Source: Paenibacillus sp. (GTDB lineage: Bacteria > Bacillota > Bacilli > Paenibacillales > Paenibacillaceae). Taken from it: a stretch of DNA of 12,040 nucleotides. Where the stretch lies: positions 1 to 12,040 of the forward strand of contig JAQSXN010000048.1 in the NCBI GenBank assembly GCA_029256665.1, read 5' to 3'. This document shows positions 1-6,009 of the stretch, in pieces (position 1 is the stretch's first letter; each line of letters starts with the position of its first letter). The position numbers and the translations under genes are program-made. The notes under the pieces are model-generated. The model saw only the letters and a program-made list of their open reading frames with translations, had not been told where the DNA came from and searched no databases.

Positions 1-82
1 ACCTGCTGCTGGACTCGGTTTTTCATACACGTTTGCCCCCTTTCTGCCCACACCTGCTGCTGGACTCGGTTTTTCATACACG
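1..82. repeat. 51-bp tandem repeat, two copies visible
   Basis: Bases 1-31 and 52-82 are identical over 31 bases, giving a 51-bp period. The 20 bases after each copy (32-51 and 83-102) agree at only about half of the positions. The array probably continues to the left of the window. On the minus strand the repeat contains ATG AAA AAC CGA GTC CAG CAG CAG, and 51 is a multiple of three, so an open frame would carry a 17-residue repeat beginning MKNRVQQQ. An in-frame TAA stands at 84-86, just upstream of the ATG at 77-75, and I see no ribosome binding site. Coding is therefore possible but unproven. Confidence 0.85.
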
Positions 83-134
83 CTTACTCGCTTTGCGTCT
101 CATGGTCACTGGTCGCCGCACGAGTTGAGCAAAC

Positions 135-157
135 AAAAAAGCCGAACCCTAGGCGGC
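135..157 (-). terminator. Weak candidate rho-independent terminator after the oxidoreductase gene
   Basis: Read on the minus strand, a 4-bp stem GCCG/CGGC (154-157 with 141-144) and a 9-base loop are followed directly by six T (135-140). It lies about 80 bases past the stop codon at 235. The stem is short, so this is only a candidate. The rest of the stretch from 83 to 234 shows no gene that I can support. Confidence 0.3.
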
Positions 158-234
158 GTGTTGCATCCGCTTCAGGTACGGCTCTGCGCTCACTTCTAGA
201 GGGCGCAAACAAACTGGCTTCAATCAAACTAGGA

Positions 235-1227
235 TTACTGATTATCCGCAGGATACGTAAGTCCCCACTGCTTGCGCATCCGGTCCATCGTGTCCATGAT
301 GGCGACCGTTTCGTCCAGCGGCATGACTTCGCTTTCCGTCTTGCCCGCGCGCAGAGCCTCCATCGCGGCTTCGGCTTCATATTTGTAGCCGTTAAACGAA
401 CGGTCGTCCTCGTAGCTCACCGGTTCTTCTCCGCGGACATGCAGACTGGCCGACTTCCCGAAGAGGAAGTTCGGAATGCGGATGTAGCCCTTTGTTCCGT
501 AAAGGTAGGCCTCGTTGGTCAATTGCAAACGAACCGCGCCGTTCAGCACCGCCGTGCGGCCTCCTTCGTATACGAAGAGCGCCGAGAACTTCTCGTCGAC
601 TCCCGTCTCGCCGATGACCGCGCTGCTGTGGATGGTCGTCGGCTGCTCGCCGAATACCATGGAAGCGAACGAAACGGGATAGATGCCGGCATCCAGCAGC
701 GCGCCGCCGCCGATGTCCTTGTTCAGCAGCCGCCCGCCGGGATTCCATCCGGCGTCGAAGCCGAAGTCCGCCTGCACGAGCTGAACGTCGCCGATAAGCC
801 CTTGCTGCAGCCACTCGCGCGCTTGCACGATCGGCGGCAGGTAACGCGTCCACATGGCTTCCATGACGAACAAACCTTTGTCGCGTCCAGCGCGCACGAT
901 CTCCTCGGCTTCCGCCGCGTTTATCGTGAACGGTTTCTCGCATATTACCGCTTTGCCCGCTTCCAGACAAGCGAGCACCTGCTCCTTGTGCAGCGGATGA
1001 ATCGTGCCGACGTACACGATCTCTACGTCCGCGTCATTCAAGAATTCCTCGTAGCTTCCGTACGCGCGCTCGAACCCATGTTTCTCCGCAAAGGCTTGCG
1101 CCTTGTCCAGCGACCTCGCGGCTACCGCCGTCAGCTCGGCTCCCTCCGCCAGCTTCAAGTCGCTCGCGAACTTCGACGAGATGCCCCCGCAGCCTAGAAT
1201 GCCCCATTTAACCGTACGTTTGCTCAT
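235..1227 (-). CDS. Gfo/Idh/MocA family NAD(P)-dependent oxidoreductase
   Basis: This 330-residue protein has the normal length of the family, which oxidises or reduces sugars, inositols and related diols in the cytoplasm. The N-terminal Rossmann fold shows the nucleotide-binding run GILGCGGISSKF (residues 9-20). The catalytic lysine lies in CEKPF (K98). The second domain carries GGGALLDAGIYPV (173-185), where D179 and Y183 sit at the usual active-site positions. The stretch MEAMWTRYLPP (122-132) resembles the dihydrodiol dehydrogenase-like branch, which includes sugar dehydrogenases. The ATG at 1227 is preceded by GAGAGGAG about 11 bases upstream. It follows the GH31 gene by 168 bases, with a hairpin and an operator-like repeat between them, so it may be transcribed both from upstream and from its own promoter. 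A role in processing a sugar released by the GH31 enzyme is inference from position. The exact substrate cannot be read from the sequence. Confidence 0.93.
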   Translation of the reverse strand: MSKRTVKWGILGCGGISSKFASDLKLAEGAELTAVAARSLDKAQAFAEKHGFERAYGSYEEFLNDADVEIVYVGTIHPLHKEQVLACLEAGKAVICEKPFTINAAEAEEIVRAGRDKGLFVMEAMWTRYLPPIVQAREWLQQGLIGDVQLVQADFGFDAGWNPGGRLLNKDIGGGALLDAGIYPVSFASMVFGEQPTTIHSSAVIGETGVDEKFSALFVYEGGRTAVLNGAVRLQLTNEAYLYGTKGYIRIPNFLFGKSASLHVRGEEPVSYEDDRSFNGYKYEAEAAMEALRAGKTESEVMPLDETVAIMDTMDRMRKQWGLTYPADNQ

Positions 1228-1256
1228 TAGTCCAATTGCTCCTCTCTCACCAGCGA

Positions 1257-1288
1257 TAGAATTGGTATTGCTTTCAATTTCAATTCTA
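1257..1288 (-). promoter_or_regulatory. 8-bp inverted repeat, candidate operator/promoter of the oxidoreductase gene
   Basis: TAGAATTG (1257-1264) and CAATTCTA (1281-1288) are perfect inverted arms separated by 16 bases, 30 bases upstream of the start codon at 1227. Read on the minus strand, the interval holds two TTGAAA hexamers (1278-1283 and 1272-1277) that could act as a -35 box. The -10 match is poor (TCTATC, 1255-1260). It also contains TGAAAGCAATACCA (1263-1276), which is similar to a CcpA site but lacks the central CG. A repressor or activator site is plausible but unproven. Confidence 0.35.
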
Positions 1289-1339
1289 GCATTGTTGGCT
1301 GCGAGATGGAAAAGCTAGTTTTGCGGCGTCAAACGCGCA

Positions 1340-1370
1340 AACAGCCAGCACCTTTAAGGCGCTGGCTGTT
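1340..1370 (-). terminator. Hairpin after the GH31 gene, probable terminator
   Basis: AACAGCCAGC (1340-1349) pairs perfectly with GCTGGCTGTT (1361-1370). The 11-base loop can itself form a short CCTT/AAGG extension. It begins 26 bases beyond the GH31 stop codon. On the minus strand the stem is followed by TTTGCGCGTTTG-like sequence rather than a clean T tract. Termination may therefore be partial, leaving some read-through into the oxidoreductase gene. Confidence 0.6.
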
Positions 1371-1395
1371 GTTGCTTCCCGCTGCAATGCATCGC

Positions 1396-4300
1396 TTACT
1401 GCTTCGTCAGCCGCACGTCGTCCACATGGAGCACCGTGCCTCCCGGCGAGTTGATATAGAAGCCGACATCGACCGTGCCGCTCGTGACGTAAATATTATC
1501 GATGCTGATATACTCCCAATCGCCGGTATTCGGGACGTTCGCGTAGATCGCCGAGCCGCCGTGGCTCGTAATCTCCGCCCGCGCCGTCGTCGGCGCCGCG
1601 TGTTGCATCCGAACCCAAGCCTCCAGCTTGTAATTGGCATTGTTCACGGGTACGTTCACGATCTGGTGGAGGCTCTGCTGATACGCGCCTGCCGCGTAGA
1701 AGTAGGCCCTCGCGTCCCTATGCCATGCCGATGTCGGCGGATGGGTGCCCGAGCCGCTGTCGACGCCGAAAGCCAGCGCTTGCCCGCCGGGATGCCACTC
1801 CGTCCAGGCCGAGCTATAACCTACCCGCTCGAAGCTGCCGTTATCGAGCAGATTCAGCTCCGACTGCGGCGTTCCCGGCGAGGCGGACGATACCAGAATC
1901 CGATCCAGATTGACGTTGCCGCTGTCCGCCCCGTCGTACTTGAACGCGATCGTGTTGTCGCCGGCGGCCAAGGTCAGCGCCTGCGTCGCGTCCTGCCATA
2001 CGCTCCAGCTTGCGCTTGGGCTCGCCAGGCTAACCTGCGCCACGTCGACGCCGTTCACGTAGGTGCTGAGCGTCTTCGCGCTGCCCGAACCGTTCGCGTA
2101 ACGGAGCGCTACCTGGTAGCTTCCGGCGGATGGAACGTTCACCTTGAACGTTGCCGCGGCCCCAACCGACGTCATGCTGTCGACGAATGCCGTGCCGCTA
2201 TGGAACGAATGGTTTTTGTTCGTCGCCGCGCCGCCCGATAACGCGGCGCCTTCCGCTTCGTATTTGGCGACCGCGGGATGGAACGGTACCGAGATGTAGT
2301 CCAAATTGACGTACCCGGTATCGCCGGCATCCGCGTAATAACGGTACGTGATGGCATTGCGTCCCGCCGCAAGCGGAATCGTCTCCGTAGTCGTACCCCA
2401 CGTGCTCCAGTTCGCCAAATTGGCGAGGTTCGTCCCTTTCACGCGTTTGCCGTTCACGAAAATGCTCAGCGACTTGGCCGAGCCGTTCGCGTTCGCGTAA
2501 CGGAGGTCGACCGCGTAATCGCCGGCCGCCTTCACGTCGGCGTAGAACGTGACGGACGCGCCGTCGTTCTCGATGTTGTCCGCAAAGCCCGTGCCGGAAT
2601 ATCCCGCATGGTTGTTATTGACGGTTGGCTGCGTGGCCGTCGTGTTGCCCGACAGCGCCGCTTTCTCCGCTTCCAGCTTCATCGCCGTCGCGGCGGCCGT
2701 GCCGGTGCCGGCTACGACGACGTTCTTGGCGGAGCCGCTGCCCGCGGCAAGCTTCACGTACGTTACTTCGCCGTAAATGTCGCGCCCCTTCGCCCAGCCT
2801 TCGCCGGATGCCGCGCGCAGCGCCGCCAGATCGGCATAGGAGGTCATCGCCGAACCGCCTAGCGTCACGCTCGTGCCGGCTTTGCCGTGAATTTTTACGA
2901 TGTAGCTTTGCAGAGCCGGCGAGAACGTGCCCGTCTTGGCGCCTACCGAGAAGCTGATGCCGCTGCCCCCGTTGTCCTGAGCGGTAAGCGTCTGCTTGAA
3001 GATTTCTCCGCTTTCGTAGTCGTAGCTGCCGCCGTCGTCATCGTAATACGTGAAGCTGGTCGCCGCCGTATCCGGGAAGACGTCCACATCGACGGTCGCG
3101 ACCGCGCTTTGGCCGATGTAGTCCTGCGGCTCCTGCGTCGGAATAATCGCGCCTTTCTTGATGAAGAGCGGAATATCCGACCAGTCGTCCGCGTTCAGCG
3201 CGTATTGGATCGTCTGTCCGCCAGCGTACGTCCGGCCCGTAAAATAATCCGTCCAAGTGCCCGCCGGAAGATAAATCGGCTTCACCGTCTGCCCCTTGTC
3301 CACGACCGGAGCCGCAAGCAGCCAATCTCCGAACATCCAGGCGTCGACGTAGTTGCTGACCGCCGAATCCGTCGGATAGTCGAACAGCAGAGGGCGCACC
3401 AAGCCGTTGCCCGTCTCGAAGGCCTCCCGCTCGTAAGCGTACATGTACGGAATTAACGAATACCGCAGCTTAATGGCCGCCTTGGACGCTTCCTCCGCCG
3501 TGGGACCATAAAACCATGGCTGCCGTTGGTGGTACAGATTGCCGTGAACGCGGAACACCGGCGTCAGCGCCGCGAACTGCATCCACCTGGCGTACAGCTC
3601 GGGGCTCGGATTGCTGTCGTTCGGGTTGAAGCCCCCCGTGTCCATGCCCCACTTCGGCTGTCCCATGTTCACCGACGAAAGCATGACCGTGCGCTGCTCC
3701 TTCATGCCCGAAGCCCAGCCCACCTTCTCGCCCATCTCGAACTGGCCGCCGATATCGCCGGACCACAGCGTCGTCGCGTACCGCTGAGCGCCGGGATAGA
3801 ACGTCCGCGCCGTTTGCCAGACGCGCTGCTCATCGTTCGTATAAGCCCGCTGTCCCTCGTACATCGCCTGCGATAGATGGGTCGTCGAGAAGTTGCCGAA
3901 CCAGTATTGCGCCGGCCCCGACGCCACCTTGTCCGTCTCGTCGTTCCACCAGCCCGCGATGCCCTTGTCGAAGGCATCCTCGGAGTGATCCCAGTACCAG
4001 GCGCGCATGCCCGCGTTGTAGGGATCTATGCTTCGCACCTTCACCGGGATAAAATAATCGTTATACTCGGCATGCCCCGGATACCAATACCCCGCCGCGT
4101 TCGCGTCGTTGTATTGCGAAGTCCGGTTGCCGCCGCTGTCTTCCGTCACGATTCTCGGCTTCGTGATTCCGATCATCTTCACGCCTTTGGCGTCCATGGC
4201 CGTCTTCAGCGCCGTCGTGCTTGCGCTCGGGAAGTTGCCGGTGTTCCAGGCGAATTCGCCGTAATTCGTCTCCCCGTATTTCTTCCAATCGTAGTCCAGT

Positions 4301-5235
4301 CCGTACGCGTCGAGCGGAATGTCCTTCGCGCGGTACGTATCGATCATGGAGGTCATCTCCGTCTGGTCGGTGTCCCACTCGAAGTTCATGAAGCCGAGCG
4401 ACCACTTGGGCAGCATGGGGGATTTGCCCGTGATCTCGCCTACGCTCGCCATGATCTCCTCCGGCGAACCGACCATGGCGTAATACTCGACGTCGGTCTT
4501 GAAGTAGCGGCGTCCCTCGTCCGGCGTGCCGCCGTAATAGAATTCCAGCTTGCCCGTCGTGTCGGAGTACGGATACCCTCCGTCGCTGTCCACGAGCAGG
4601 CCGTAACCGGCCGTCGACCACATCAGCGGCCCGCCGGAGTCGCCTTGGTTGCCCGCGTGCGCCGGATGCGTGCTCGAGTTGCGGAGCAGATCGGGCGCCG
4701 ATTCGTTGGCGTTGTAGCTGCGAATGCCATAGATGTTGTCGCCTGAATTCCGCATGAACCGGACCCCGTCGTAGAATACGCCTCCGCCGGACGGCTCCCA
4801 CAGCAGCGTCGTGCCGTCGGCCTTCTTGATCGTCACGCGGGCCGGCGTCTTGGCGATCTCGACCCGGATTTCGGAGGTTGCGATCGTGATGGGATTACTC
4901 GCCGTATTGATCGTCGCACCAACCGGGCTCCACGTCTTGCCGGGATCGATCATCGGCGTATCCGCGCTTGGCGATACGTTGTTCGGCCGGTACGACACCT
5001 TCACGATATCGCTCCTCAGCACGTCGATAACGAGCTTGTCGTCATTCGGCTCCGCCCCGTTGTCGATCGTCAGCGTCACGGAATCGCCGGATACGCTTGC
5101 GCCCGTTACGTTCCCGAGCGCCCCCACGTAGGCCAGCGTCGAGCCGGGACGAGCGATTCCCACCAGCGAAACGACGAGCGATAGCATAAGGACGTAAGAG
5201 AGAACCGTTTTTGCGCGAGACTCTACCCTTAACAC
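1396..5235 (-). CDS. Secreted GH31 family alpha-glycoside hydrolase/transglycosidase with tandem CBM35/CBM6-like modules
   Basis: Numbering is from a GTG at 5235; the frame stays open to a GTG at 5292, with an ATG at 5271. I prefer 5235 because GGAAGGTGG lies 8 bases upstream and translation then begins with a typical signal peptide: charged start, hydrophobic run near 12-26, cleavage after STLA at about 35. The upstream candidates lack a well-spaced ribosome site. Domains in order: N-terminal beta-sandwich (about 40-270); GH31 barrel (about 275-640) with predicted nucleophile D432 in GWWNDE, acid/base D494 in WSGDIGG and FRVHG (561-565); C-terminal sheets and DUF5110 (about 711-781); two related CBM35/CBM6-type modules (852-984 and 990-1116); a third binding-type module (1126-1279) starting near LLDNGSFE. 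The family retains anomeric configuration. Substrate is not readable: alpha-glucosidase, alpha-xylosidase, alpha-N-acetylgalactosaminidase or cycloalternan-type glucosyltransferase all remain possible. It probably acts outside the cell on an alpha-linked glycan. Confidence 0.92.
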   Translation of the reverse strand: MLRVESRAKTVLSYVLMLSLVVSLVGIARPGSTLAYVGALGNVTGASVSGDSVTLTIDNGAEPNDDKLVIDVLRSDIVKVSYRPNNVSPSADTPMIDPGKTWSPVGATINTASNPITIATSEIRVEIAKTPARVTIKKADGTTLLWEPSGGGVFYDGVRFMRNSGDNIYGIRSYNANESAPDLLRNSSTHPAHAGNQGDSGGPLMWSTAGYGLLVDSDGGYPYSDTTGKLEFYYGGTPDEGRRYFKTDVEYYAMVGSPEEIMASVGEITGKSPMLPKWSLGFMNFEWDTDQTEMTSMIDTYRAKDIPLDAYGLDYDWKKYGETNYGEFAWNTGNFPSASTTALKTAMDAKGVKMIGITKPRIVTEDSGGNRTSQYNDANAAGYWYPGHAEYNDYFIPVKVRSIDPYNAGMRAWYWDHSEDAFDKGIAGWWNDETDKVASGPAQYWFGNFSTTHLSQAMYEGQRAYTNDEQRVWQTARTFYPGAQRYATTLWSGDIGGQFEMGEKVGWASGMKEQRTVMLSSVNMGQPKWGMDTGGFNPNDSNPSPELYARWMQFAALTPVFRVHGNLYHQRQPWFYGPTAEEASKAAIKLRYSLIPYMYAYEREAFETGNGLVRPLLFDYPTDSAVSNYVDAWMFGDWLLAAPVVDKGQTVKPIYLPAGTWTDYFTGRTYAGGQTIQYALNADDWSDIPLFIKKGAIIPTQEPQDYIGQSAVATVDVDVFPDTAATSFTYYDDDGGSYDYESGEIFKQTLTAQDNGGSGISFSVGAKTGTFSPALQSYIVKIHGKAGTSVTLGGSAMTSYADLAALRAASGEGWAKGRDIYGEVTYVKLAAGSGSAKNVVVAGTGTAAATAMKLEAEKAALSGNTTATQPTVNNNHAGYSGTGFADNIENDGASVTFYADVKAAGDYAVDLRYANANGSAKSLSIFVNGKRVKGTNLANLANWSTWGTTTETIPLAAGRNAITYRYYADAGDTGYVNLDYISVPFHPAVAKYEAEGAALSGGAATNKNHSFHSGTAFVDSMTSVGAAATFKVNVPSAGSYQVALRYANGSGSAKTLSTYVNGVDVAQVSLASPSASWSVWQDATQALTLAAGDNTIAFKYDGADSGNVNLDRILVSSASPGTPQSELNLLDNGSFERVGYSSAWTEWHPGGQALAFGVDSGSGTHPPTSAWHRDARAYFYAAGAYQQSLHQIVNVPVNNANYKLEAWVRMQHAAPTTARAEITSHGGSAIYANVPNTGDWEYISIDNIYVTSGTVDVGFYINSPGGTVLHVDDVRLTKQ
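1399..1860 (-). other. C-terminal carbohydrate-binding-type module of the GH31 protein
   Basis: This covers the last about 154 residues. The segment starts with LLDNGSFERVGYSSAWTEW and ends VLHVDDVRLTKQ, the usual frame of CBM4/9-like beta-sandwich modules found at the ends of secreted glycosidases. The family assignment comes from this pattern only. Confidence 0.5.
1888..2268 (-). other. Second CBM35/CBM6-like module of the GH31 protein
   Basis: The module starts YEAEGAALSG and ends VNLDRILV. It shares with the preceding module the order EAE..ALSG, NH..SGT.F.D, VALRYANG/VDLRYANA, SAK.LS..VNG and a closing VNLD. The stretch encoding LRYAN is nearly identical at the DNA level in both modules, which suggests an internal duplication that has since diverged. 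Confidence 0.7.
2284..2682 (-). other. First CBM35/CBM6-like module of the GH31 protein
   Basis: The module starts LEAEKAALSG and ends YVNLDYISV. The EAE opening, RYAN..GSAKSLSIFVNG centre and VNLD ending are typical of CBM6/CBM35-type sugar-binding modules, in which acidic residues near the start often bind calcium. It is joined to the second module by a short linker. Confidence 0.7.
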
Positions 5236-5243
5236 ATGGCATG

Positions 5244-5252
5244 CCACCTTCC
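5244..5252 (-). promoter_or_regulatory. Ribosome binding site deciding the GH31 start
   Basis: GGAAGGTGG on the minus strand lies 8 bases before the GTG at 5235. The upstream ATG at 5271 has only AGGGG one base away, which is too close to function normally. Confidence 0.5.
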
Positions 5253-5311
5253 ACAATGGATTTAGACCCATGCCCCTGTTCGGCTGCCGCACGAATCTAG
5301 CTTTAGCATAA

Positions 5312-5325
5312 TGGAAGCGCTATCC
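5312..5325 (-). promoter_or_regulatory. CcpA (cre) or LacI-type operator-like site upstream of the GH31 gene
   Basis: The plus-strand 14-mer TGGAAGCGCTATCC fits the cre consensus TGWAANCGNTNWCA except at positions 3 and 14. It keeps the central CG and is nearly palindromic (core AGCGCT). On the minus strand it lies just before a weak -10-like TATGCT (5305-5310), with a poor TTTTAA at -35 (5328-5333). This position would suit carbon-catabolite repression or a LacI-family regulator. It is a pattern match only. Confidence 0.45.
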
Positions 5326-5424
5326 TATTAAAATTCCAATATATTCGGATTCGGTATCTTTTGTTATGGAATGCTAGAGTCGCATGGCCTCGGCGCCATA
5401 CAGGCGATACAAAGCCCGATTTCG

Positions 5425-5940
5425 TTACGGGTTCTCTCCGTCATACGCCCGCCGCAACGCCCCCATGTCGATCTTCGTCGCCGTCTTCAGCAGCGCCTTC
5501 ATGACGCGGTCCGCTTTCGCGGGGTCCGAATCCTGCAGCATATCGGTCAGATTGGCGGGAACGACCTGCCACGACACGCCGAACTTATCCTTAAGCCAGC
5601 CGCATATCTGCGCTTGTTCGTCTCCCCCTTCGCTTAACCGATCCCAATAGTGGTCCAGCTCCTCCTGCGAATCGCAATGCACAATGTATGAGATCGATTC
5701 GTTGAAGCGATATCTCGGCCCTCCGTTCAGCGCCACGAACGGCTGACCGTCCAGCCGGAATTCCACGGTCATGACCGCTCCTTCCTCCAAACCGCCGAGC
5801 TCCTTGCGCTCCTTTCCGTACCGCGTAATGCGCTCGATGCCGGAATTCGGGAACAGGGCCGTGTAGTAACGAGCCGCTTCCTCCGCTTGATTGTCGAACC
5901 ATAGGTTCGTGGAAATTTTGCCGACTTTGCCCGCCGTCAT
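5425..5940 (-). CDS. PhnB-like VOC superfamily protein
   Basis: This 171-residue cytoplasmic protein begins with KISTNLWFDNQAEEAARYYT, followed by LFPNSGIERITRYG, VMTVEFRLDGQPFVALNGGP and a C-terminal half with FGVSWQVVP and DPAKADRVMKALLK. This is the pattern of the PhnB/3-demethylubiquinone-methyltransferase-like branch (PF06983) of the vicinal oxygen chelate fold. Members have the normal length seen here, but few have a known reaction, and the old methyltransferase label is not reliable. The ATG at 5940 is preceded by AAAGGAG with an 8-base spacer. It follows the binding-protein stop by 69 bases with no strong terminator between, so it may be the last gene of the sensor operon. I see no metabolic link to the sugar genes. 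Confidence 0.9.
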   Translation of the reverse strand: MTAGKVGKISTNLWFDNQAEEAARYYTALFPNSGIERITRYGKERKELGGLEEGAVMTVEFRLDGQPFVALNGGPRYRFNESISYIVHCDSQEELDHYWDRLSEGGDEQAQICGWLKDKFGVSWQVVPANLTDMLQDSDPAKADRVMKALLKTATKIDMGALRRAYDGENP

Positions 5941-6009
5941 GGCATTCGCTCCTTTAATAAATGTGATTTCACTTCGACATCACGCAATCGTAAGAACGAT
6001 GGAGACGCC

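Noticed and set aside
1..82. Start of a CRISPR array (31-base repeats, 20-base spacer)
   Set aside because: Only two copies are visible, the spacer is too short for known arrays, the bases after the two copies resemble each other, and no cas gene is present.
156..169. 14-base sequence GCGTGTTGCATCCG shared with 1598-1611
   Set aside because: The second copy lies in coding sequence of the GH31 gene and the similarity does not extend; it is probably chance.
439..1197. Long plus-strand open frame opposite the oxidoreductase gene
   Set aside because: It is antisense to a clear Gfo/Idh gene, has no family motif and is the expected shadow of GC-rich third positions.
1306..4746. Several plus-strand open frames of about 190-310 codons opposite the GH31 gene
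   Set aside because: They are arginine-rich shadow frames without ribosome sites or recognisable domains; the minus strand encodes a complete multi-domain enzyme.
5416..5434. CCCG/CGGG hairpin at the PhnB-like stop codon as a terminator
   Set aside because: Four base pairs with a 9-base loop and only three T afterwards is too weak to support.
5963..5983. GTGAT-N11-ATCAC dyad as a CRP-type site before the PhnB-like gene
   Set aside because: The arm length and spacing do not match a CRP site, and a 5-bp dyad is easily found by chance.
5987..6000. Hairpin ATCGT/ACGAT between the binding-protein and PhnB-like genes as a terminator
   Set aside because: The stem has only five mostly weak pairs and no T tract follows on the minus strand.
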